NCBI GenBank assembly: GCA_017848155.1
Contig: JAGAKC010000347.1
Location: 1-23,254 of the forward strand
Length of the DNA: 23,254 bases
Direction of reading: 5' to 3'
DNA from: Oscillospiraceae bacterium
GTDB taxonomy: Bacteria; Bacillota; Clostridia; Oscillospirales; Ruminococcaceae
A program made the translations under genes and the position numbers. The notes under the pieces were generated by a model. It was given only the letters and a program-made list of their open reading frames with translations, ran no database searches and was not told the origin of the DNA. Below are positions 15,609 to 21,292 of the stretch, piece by piece. How positions within the stretch are numbered: position 1 is the first letter of the stretch; each line of letters begins with the position of its first letter.

Positions 15609-17780
15609 ATGGGTATAGATCTTTCCAGGGCGGGTTGCCCGTTTGAAGATCAGGATCAGATGCTGGACAGCTTTTCTGAGATACTTGATCTTCATATATA
15701 TTATTTATACAAGTATCACAGCTGGGTAAGTCCCAACAACAGCATGCAGAACATGCTTGGTGTGGTGGTATCCCGTGAGGAGTTTGAGAGCAATCTGCTT
15801 CGGGCTTCGGATACAGTTGCTTACGGTTCGCTGACAGATGAGGAAACGGAAGAGCTTGACACTCTCAGGGAGTATTTCCTTGCACGATATAACGCTACCG
15901 TAACGGCAGGTGCTGACTTTCCGCTTGTAAAGCTCGGCAGAAATTTTTCCATGGATTTCTTCGAGTATGCGGTGACCCTTACGCTGTTCTGCTGTGAGCT
16001 GAATAAGAAATATGAAAAGATATTTGTGTTCCTGCAGGATGATATAGCGAAAAAGACCCTGTCCGTTGAAACGGCGATACATCTCTGGGCAGAACCCCGG
16101 GACAGGATATCTGCATATTACCAGTCCTTTTCCGAATCGTCGGTGCTGGGAAAGTATATCTGTCCGTGTCAGGAGGGTACGCTAAGCAACAGGATGCTGC
16201 GCCTTTCCAAAGCTGTTACCGCCTTCTTTTCCGGCGATCATAGCGAAACAGGCTATGAGTACTTCGAGGGCAACAGTGACCTGGCGCCCATGGTGATAAA
16301 CCGTGATATTGCGGAGCAGGCTGTTAAGACTGTCAGTCTTTCCGGAAAGGACAAGGTCACGCTCCTGCATATCGTTGGAATGCGTGGCAGCGGAAGGCAT
16401 TTTCTTGTGAAGCACTGTGCTGCGGCTACAGGCGATGGAGTGATATTTGTCAGTGCGTCTGCGCTGCTTAAAGCTGACAGCGTTTACAACGCTTTCGGAC
16501 AGGCTGTATGCACGGCAAGACTTGAAGGCTGTTCGCTTTGCATAACTGATTTTGAGCATTTTCTTGAAGAGGACGAGCAGCATAAATTATATGAGTTTAC
16601 TACTGCGCTCAGAGAAGCGACAAAGCATCTCGGAACGCATTTGTATATAATAAGTGAACAGAAATGGCAGGAAAACCGTCTTGGAGATGATATCGTAAGG
16701 CTGGATCTTGAGCTGCCTGATACCGACGAAGAACAGCGCCTTGTGCTGTGGGAGCATTACATGCACAGCGAGAAGTTTGAAGAAGGTATCTCTGCACAGG
16801 AGCTTGCTGCAAAGTTCCGTTTCACCGCAGGTCAGATACAGGCAGCAGTGAACAGGGCAGCTGAGCTTACAAGACTGAGCGGTGAGGAGCGCATCTCGGT
16901 CCAGACGCTGCATAACAGCAGCTACGATCAGGTGGTCGTGGGACTCAGCACGCTTGCAACTCCCATAAAGCCTGCGTATGATTGGGACGATCTTGTTCTT
17001 CCCGAGTCTGAAATAAAGCAGCTGAAGGATGCCTGTATGCATATCCGTTATCGTCACACGGTATATAACGAGTGGGGATTCGGTAAAAAGGCTGCATACG
17101 GCAGAGGATTATCGATGCTGTTTTCGGGACCGCCCGGAACAGGTAAGACGATGGCTGCGCAGGTGGTCACGAATCAGCTGCACATGCGCTTGTATAAGAT
17201 ACAGCTTTCGCAGATCATAAGCAAATATATAGGCGAAACAGAAAAGAACCTGAAAAAGGTCTTTACAGAAGCGAAAAACGCCAACTGTGTGTTGTTTTTT
17301 GACGAGATGGACGCACTTTTCGGTAAGCGTTCCGAGGTCAAGGACTCCCATGACAGGCATGCGAACATCGAAACCGCCTATCTGCTTCAGCAGATGGAGG
17401 AGTATGATGGCGTGGTGCTGATGGCGACCAATCTGCTTCAGAATATAGATGAGGCGTTCATGCGCCGAATAAGCTTTGTTATTTCCTTTCCTTTTCCCGA
17501 TACAGCGACGAGAAAGCTGCTGTGGCAGAAGATGTTCGATGCAGATGCACCGATGTCTGAGGATGTTGATTATGACTTCCTTGCCGAGGCTTTCAAGATC
17601 GCAGGAGGAAATATCAAGAACTGTGTTGTACATGCGGCTTTTCTGGCTGCTTCCGAGGGTGTGCCCGTAAGCATGAGGCATATACTCAGAAGCGTTGTAA
17701 AGGAACAGCGCAAGAACAACATAATAGTGCTGAAGGACGATCTTCGCGAGTATGCGGATCTTGTGTTCGGCACCGAATGA
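15609..17780 (+). CDS. AAA+ ATPase of contractile injection system loci (Afp15/PVC15-like)
   Basis: 723 residues. The C-terminal AAA+ domain (about 460-700) is complete: Walker A GPPGTGKT (~507-514), Walker B VLFFDEMDALFG with Asp565/Glu566, sensor 1 MATNL, and the arginine-bearing NIDEAFMRRI. An earlier AAA-like domain (~225-440) is degenerate, with GMRGSGRH (257-264) in place of a Walker A lysine motif and CITDFEHF for Walker B, so it probably does not hydrolyse ATP. The N-terminal ~200 residues are helical. FtsH/Cdc48-like ATPases of this make-up are a hallmark of extracellular contractile injection systems, where they are needed for particle assembly. It starts one base after the YbjN-like gene, with GGAGGT just upstream, and lies directly before the sheath gene. 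Confidence 0.93.
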   Translation: MGIDLSRAGCPFEDQDQMLDSFSEILDLHIYYLYKYHSWVSPNNSMQNMLGVVVSREEFESNLLRASDTVAYGSLTDEETEELDTLREYFLARYNATVTAGADFPLVKLGRNFSMDFFEYAVTLTLFCCELNKKYEKIFVFLQDDIAKKTLSVETAIHLWAEPRDRISAYYQSFSESSVLGKYICPCQEGTLSNRMLRLSKAVTAFFSGDHSETGYEYFEGNSDLAPMVINRDIAEQAVKTVSLSGKDKVTLLHIVGMRGSGRHFLVKHCAAATGDGVIFVSASALLKADSVYNAFGQAVCTARLEGCSLCITDFEHFLEEDEQHKLYEFTTALREATKHLGTHLYIISEQKWQENRLGDDIVRLDLELPDTDEEQRLVLWEHYMHSEKFEEGISAQELAAKFRFTAGQIQAAVNRAAELTRLSGEERISVQTLHNSSYDQVVVGLSTLATPIKPAYDWDDLVLPESEIKQLKDACMHIRYRHTVYNEWGFGKKAAYGRGLSMLFSGPPGTGKTMAAQVVTNQLHMRLYKIQLSQIISKYIGETEKNLKKVFTEAKNANCVLFFDEMDALFGKRSEVKDSHDRHANIETAYLLQQMEEYDGVVLMATNLLQNIDEAFMRRISFVISFPFPDTATRKLLWQKMFDADAPMSEDVDYDFLAEAFKIAGGNIKNCVVHAAFLAASEGVPVSMRHILRSVVKEQRKNNIIVLKDDLREYADLVFGTE

Positions 17781-17788
17781 CCATGTAG

Positions 17789-17818
17789 TTGAATCTGCTG
17801 CTGCGGATCTGCTAAATA
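17789..17818 (+). promoter_or_regulatory. Possible internal promoter before the sheath gene
   Basis: TTGAAT (17789-17794), an 18-nt spacer and TAAATA (17813-17818). The match is weak, but it falls in the only sizeable gap between ATPase and sheath and would explain separate, higher expression of sheath and tube. Confidence 0.3.
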
Positions 17819-17835
17819 AATTATTTTGAGAGGAG

Positions 17836-17866
17836 GCACTGATCCACCTCATTGTTTCACCAGTGC
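17836..17866 (+). repeat. Inverted repeat in the sheath leader
   Basis: GCACTG (17836-17841) pairs with CAGTGC (17861-17866) in the untranslated leader of the sheath gene, ending 18 nt before its ATG. A purine-rich GAGAGGAGG directly precedes the left arm but is too far from the ATG to serve it. The hairpin could protect or expose the mRNA start; this is inferred. Confidence 0.4.
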
Positions 17867-17884
17867 AGGAGATCAGGAACAGTT

Positions 17885-19642
17885 ATGCCAGAGTATTTAT
17901 CCCCCGGTGTGTATGTTGAGGAATACGAGTCGGGCGCAGTACCTATGGAAGGCGTAGGCACAAGCACCGCAGGTTTTGTCGGACTCGCAGAGAAAGGTGA
18001 TGTTATCGGTAAGCCCCAGCTTGTAACAAGCTTCAGCGATTACATCCGTATTTTCGGCGGTTATCTTTCCGAAACAAAATTCGGCGACAAGAGATATCTC
18101 CCCTATGCAGTGGAGCATTTCTTTATCAACGGTGGCTCCAGAGCATTCATCATGCGTGTTTGCCCTGCTGACGCAAAGTGTGCTGCTACAAAGAGCGAGT
18201 CTATTCTCAGCTTCACAGCAAAGAACCCCGGTGAATGGGGCAACCGTATCAAGGTAACAGTATCTCCCGTATCCAGAGTAAAGACCCAGGTATACGAGGT
18301 AAATGGCAACGACGCAGTTGTTAGAAATATTGACGGCTTCACTATCGGTGACGTTGTTGAGCTTGCTGACGGCAAGACTTCCGTATACAACAAGATCACA
18401 GCTATCGAGGATAAGACCATTACTTTCGAGAATCCTGTCAACCCTTCCATCATCGACAAGAATCTTGTTCCCACAAAGTTCATCAAGAGCAGTGAGATCG
18501 ATGTATCCGTTAAGTACGGCGATGTAAAGGAAGATTATCTGTTCGTATCTCTCAATACAGAGTCTGCAGACTATATCGAGTCCAGAATGTCCAAGAGTGA
18601 GCTGGTAACAGTTGCTGTTGGCGAAGCAAAGCCCGCTGCAAAGGCTGATGCTAAGGACAAGAAGGATGGCGCAGCTCCCGTTGCAGCTATCGCTTCTCCC
18701 TTTGACGCGGTAGGCGGCAAGGGCGACGCTATCATCCTTCAGCTTACAGGCGGAACAGATGGTAATGTTGCAGGCGTATCTGCCGCAGAGTACATCGGTA
18801 CAGACGAGGGTCCCGGCAAGCGTTCCGGTATCCAGGCATTCATCGAGAATTCCGATGTAAGCCTGATGGCTGTTCCCGGTATCACTATCCCTGAGGTACA
18901 GATGTCCCTCATCGCTCACTGTGAGAACCTGAAGAGCCGCTTTGCAGTGCTTGATATGCCCAAGGACAGAAAGAAGACAGACGAGCTGCTGGAATACAGA
19001 GATATGTTTGATTCCAACTACGCTGCATTCTATCATCCCTGGATCCAGATCTTCGATCCTCTTTCCAAGAAGAATGTGATCGCACCTCCCTCCGGTTCCA
19101 TGGTAGGTATCTACGCTCGTACAGATAATACTGTAGGTGTACATAAGGCTCCCGCTAACGAAGTGGTAAGAGCTTGTACAGGCCTTGCATGCAGCTACAA
19201 CACTGCTGAGCAGGATCTGCTTAACCCCAAGGGCGTAAACCTTATCCGTTCCTTCCCCGGCAGAGGTATCAGAGTATGGGGCGCAAGAACAGCTACATCC
19301 AATGCTACATGGAAGTACATCAATGTACGCAGACTGTTCATTTATCTCGAGGAGTCCATCAGAGCTAACACCAACTGGGTAGTGTTCGAGCCGAACACTG
19401 AAGCTCTCTGGGGCAGAGTTAAGAGAACTATCGAAATGTTCCTTGCAAGCACATGGAGAAGCGGCGCTCTGGCAGGCACATCGCCCTCTGAGGCTTTCTT
19501 TGTTGAGATCGGCCGCAGCACTATGACGCAGGACGATATTGACAATGGTCGTCTTATCTGCGTTATCGGTGTAGCACCCGTTAAGCCCGCAGAATTTGTA
19601 ATCTTCAAGATTGGTCAGTACACCAGCGAGAGCAATGGTTGA
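17885..19642 (+). CDS. Contractile tail sheath protein
   Basis: 585 residues. The start MPEYLSPGVYVEE is the characteristic N-terminus of phage-type and CIS sheaths; the first ~100 residues include STAGFVGLAEKGD, SDYIRIFGGY and FFINGGSRAFIMRVC. The C-terminal ~120 residues form the conserved sheath core (GRGIRVWGARTA, YINVRRLFIYLEESI, FEPNTEALWGRVKR, PAEFVIFKIGQ). The middle part includes an Ala/Lys-rich linker at about 245-275, probably in the exposed variable domain. Start ATG 17885 is chosen over the in-frame TTG 17852, which would add residues unlike any sheath; CAGGAA lies 5 nt upstream. The protein forms the outer contracting sleeve. Codon use is strongly biased: I found no ATA isoleucine codon, unlike the neighbours, which suggests very high expression. 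Only one sheath gene is visible. Confidence 0.97.
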   Translation: MPEYLSPGVYVEEYESGAVPMEGVGTSTAGFVGLAEKGDVIGKPQLVTSFSDYIRIFGGYLSETKFGDKRYLPYAVEHFFINGGSRAFIMRVCPADAKCAATKSESILSFTAKNPGEWGNRIKVTVSPVSRVKTQVYEVNGNDAVVRNIDGFTIGDVVELADGKTSVYNKITAIEDKTITFENPVNPSIIDKNLVPTKFIKSSEIDVSVKYGDVKEDYLFVSLNTESADYIESRMSKSELVTVAVGEAKPAAKADAKDKKDGAAPVAAIASPFDAVGGKGDAIILQLTGGTDGNVAGVSAAEYIGTDEGPGKRSGIQAFIENSDVSLMAVPGITIPEVQMSLIAHCENLKSRFAVLDMPKDRKKTDELLEYRDMFDSNYAAFYHPWIQIFDPLSKKNVIAPPSGSMVGIYARTDNTVGVHKAPANEVVRACTGLACSYNTAEQDLLNPKGVNLIRSFPGRGIRVWGARTATSNATWKYINVRRLFIYLEESIRANTNWVVFEPNTEALWGRVKRTIEMFLASTWRSGALAGTSPSEAFFVEIGRSTMTQDDIDNGRLICVIGVAPVKPAEFVIFKIGQYTSESNG

Positions 19643-19670
19643 TTTTAATTTTAGAAAGGAATGAGAGTAA

Positions 19671-20159
19671 ATGCCGGAGATCAGATATCCGTTTAAGAAT
19701 TTCAGATATAAGGTTGAGTTCAATGGAACAGAATCAGCAGGCTTCAGCGAGGTATCAGGTGCGGATATTTCCGTCGATGTTATTGAGTACAGAGAGGGCA
19801 ATGAGGTCCGTACCACACCCAGAAAGCTTGCAGGTCTTACAAAGTACGGCAACATCACACTTAAGTGGGGCGTTATCGGTTCTATGGAAATGATGGAGTG
19901 GCTGCATACAGTTGCTTCTGACAACACTTCCGGACCTACAGGTATCGAGCGTAAGACTATCACTATCAAGCTGCTTGATGACACAGGTGCTGAGGGTCCC
20001 AGCTGGGAGATCATCAATGCTTGGCCCACACATTACACATCACCTGACCTCAACGGTCTTGGCGGTGAGGTAGCTATCGAAACACTCGAGATCTGCCATG
20101 AGGGCGTAAACAGGATCGATGGCGGTTCTATTGATTCCGCTACACCTTCTGAAAACTGA
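19671..20159 (+). CDS. Inner tube protein (gp19/Hcp-like tail tube)
   Basis: 162 residues, typical for the T4 gp19-like tube family of contractile injection systems. Family features: a first segment MPEIRYPFKNFRYKVEF, the GFSEVSGADISVDVIEYREG turn, NITLKWGV, and a C-terminal LNGLGGEVAIETLEICHEG. The protein stacks as hexameric rings inside the sheath. The ATG at 19671 has AAAGGAATGAG upstream, and the gap from the sheath stop is 28 nt. Like the sheath gene it avoids ATA codons. A terminator follows it. Confidence 0.95.
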   Translation: MPEIRYPFKNFRYKVEFNGTESAGFSEVSGADISVDVIEYREGNEVRTTPRKLAGLTKYGNITLKWGVIGSMEMMEWLHTVASDNTSGPTGIERKTITIKLLDDTGAEGPSWEIINAWPTHYTSPDLNGLGGEVAIETLEICHEGVNRIDGGSIDSATPSEN

Positions 20160-20190
20160 TAACGGTCGTTCGGACGTGAATGGCTAAGTA

Positions 20191-20238
20191 GCATAACTCG
20201 CCACCGGGGCATGCTTCGGTGGCGGGATTGTGCTTTTT
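20191..20238 (+). terminator. Internal intrinsic terminator after the tube gene
   Basis: A long stem: GCATAACTCGCCACCG (20191-20206) pairs with CGGTGGCG followed by GGATTGTGC (20217-20233), about 16 pairs with one bulged A and two G-U pairs, then TTTTT (20234-20238). The operon continues beyond, so partial read-through would leave sheath and tube as the abundant transcript. Confidence 0.8.
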
Positions 20239-20278
20239 AATGATCATTATTTTTTACAGCAAGAGAGGAGCATATAAA

Positions 20279-20644
20279 TTGAGCTTCCAGACTGAATATG
20301 AATTTGAACTTCCCAGAGGCTATGTCGACCAGAACGGCGAGGTGCACAAAAAGGGCATCATGCGTCTTGCGACAGCCGCTGATGAAATAATGCCGCTGCG
20401 TGATCCGCGCGTACAGCAGAACCCCGGTTATCTGACCATAATCCTGCTGTCCAGAGTGGTTACAAAGCTCGGTACACTTCAGGCAATAAACAACCGTGTT
20501 ATAGAAAATCTGTTTACTATCGACATGGCATTTCTGCAGGATCTGTACCAGAGGATCAATATGCAGGATGTACCCACGTATAAGGTGATATGTCCTCATT
20601 GTGAGAAGGAATTTGACCTTCCTTTGGATTTTTTAGAAAAGTAG
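20279..20644 (+). CDS. Tail-assembly-chaperone-like CIS protein (0-frame product of a frameshift gene)
   Basis: 121 residues in the 0 frame. It resembles the protein annotated as phage tail assembly protein that follows the tube gene in many injection-system loci: YEFELPRGYVDQNGEVHKKG, MRLATAADEIMPLRDPRV, YLTIILLSRVVTKLG, FLQDLYQRIN. A CPHC motif near the C-terminus may be half of a zinc site. Start: TTG at 20279 with GAGAGGAG 8 nt upstream; an upstream in-frame ATG at 20219 lies inside the terminator stem and is rejected. The end of the gene carries a -1 frameshift signal two codons before its TAG; shifting adds 65 residues for a 184-residue fusion. By analogy with lambda G/GT, it may keep tube or ruler protein assembly-competent. 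Confidence 0.85.
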   Translation: MSFQTEYEFELPRGYVDQNGEVHKKGIMRLATAADEIMPLRDPRVQQNPGYLTIILLSRVVTKLGTLQAINNRVIENLFTIDMAFLQDLYQRINMQDVPTYKVICPHCEKEFDLPLDFLEK

Positions 20645-20675
20645 AGCTATCATTATATCCCGAGGATAAGCTCTA
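20629..20675 (+). promoter_or_regulatory. Predicted -1 programmed ribosomal frameshift site
   Basis: In the 0 frame the codons GAT TTT TTA give the slippery heptamer T TTT TTA (20629-20635). A 6-nt spacer GAAAAG follows, then a stem: TAGAGCT (20642-20648) with AGCTCTA (20669-20675), and an inner stem TATCC/GGATA (20656-20660 with 20664-20668) stacked on its 3' side. The 0-frame TAG (20642-20644) lies in the first stem base pairs. Heptamer type, spacer length and stem all fit known -1 sites. Confidence 0.75.
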
Positions 20676-20832
20676 TGAGGAAATGTCTTTTCTGGGATAC
20701 TATCTCCACTGGTCGCACGATCAGCTGATGGATCTCGATCACAGGGAACGCCGCAGATGGTGTACCAGTGTGTCGGGCATCAACAAGAAGCTTAGCGGAC
20801 AGAAGGAGAAGAAAAATCTGTTTGAAAAATAG
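20635..20832 (+). CDS. DUF6760-like segment read in the -1 frame of the assembly chaperone gene
   Basis: After a -1 slip at 20629-20635 translation continues RKVELSLYPEDKLYEEM and ends at TAG 20830-20832, adding 65 residues. The part LYPEDKLYEEMSFLGYYLH, WSHDQLMDLDHRERRRW and SGINKK resembles the small DUF6760 proteins that I recall next to tail assembly proteins in actinobacterial injection-system loci. The frame is closed upstream by TGA at 20614, and no ATG, GTG or TTG occurs before the ATG at 20683, which falls after the conserved LYPEDKLYEE and has its GAGGA only 2 nt away. So independent translation of the full domain is unlikely, and expression as a C-terminal extension is favoured. 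Alternative: a 49-residue product from 20683. Confidence 0.7.
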   Translation, partial: RKVELSLYPEDKLYEEMSFLGYYLHWSHDQLMDLDHRERRRWCTSVSGINKKLSGQKEKKNLFEK

Positions 20833-20843
20833 CGGAGGTGCTT

Positions 20844-21269
20844 ATGGACAACCGACATATCGGCAGTAATTTCAGTGTGCTGATCGCACCAATTGAGCTG
20901 CGTGGTAATTTCTCATCAGTGTCGGGTCTTGGTGCCGAGATCGAATATGAGGAGATACATGAGGGCGGAAATTTCACCTCTCCCATATATCTTCCTAAGG
21001 GTATGAGGTATAATAATATCGTTCTGCAAAGGGGAACGGTATCTCTGGAGCCATTGTCTGTCTGGTTTGCACAGGTACAGGCCGGTATGCATCTGAGATA
21101 TCCCATGATCGTTACGATGATGGATAGCACCAGAACACCTGTAAAGATATGGACAGTTATGGATGTAATGCCTGTCAAGGTGGAGTATAGCTCTCTTGAC
21201 GCAATGAGTGACAGAGTATCTATCACCTCTATTGAACTTATACACGGCGAAATTATTACTGTGCTGTAA
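20844..21269 (+). CDS. Second gp19-like tube protein (tube initiator candidate)
   Basis: 141 residues, same family as the 162-aa tube protein but divergent: a short N-terminus, FSVLIAPIELRGNFSSVSGLGAEIEYEEIHEGG, IVLQRGTVSLEPLSVWF, and the ending VSITSIELIHGEIITVL. In Afp/PVC-type systems the second, less abundant tube protein (Afp5-like) forms the ring that joins the tube to the baseplate hub, and it lies after the main tube and sheath as here. Start ATG 20844 has GGAGG at 5-nt spacing; the GTG at 20838 overlaps that site. The gene starts 11 nt after the frameshift extension ends. Codon use is ordinary, with several ATA codons, fitting a low-copy part. Confidence 0.88.
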   Translation: MDNRHIGSNFSVLIAPIELRGNFSSVSGLGAEIEYEEIHEGGNFTSPIYLPKGMRYNNIVLQRGTVSLEPLSVWFAQVQAGMHLRYPMIVTMMDSTRTPVKIWTVMDVMPVKVEYSSLDAMSDRVSITSIELIHGEIITVL

Positions 21270-21292
21270 AGCACTGGCAGGGAGGCAGGACG

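Noticed and set aside
17852..17884. Upstream TTG start for the sheath adding 11 residues
   Set aside because: The added residues are unlike sheath N-termini, while MPEYLSPGVYVEE at 17885 is canonical and has its own ribosome-binding site.
17897..20029. 710-codon open frame on the minus strand opposite the sheath and tube genes
   Set aside because: It spans two certain genes and their gap, has no family likeness, and arises because the strongly biased codons of sheath and tube avoid stops on the opposite strand.
20219..20278. Upstream ATG for the tail assembly protein
   Set aside because: It lies within the 3' arm of the terminator stem and adds hydrophobic residues absent from the family; the TTG at 20279 has a strong ribosome-binding site.
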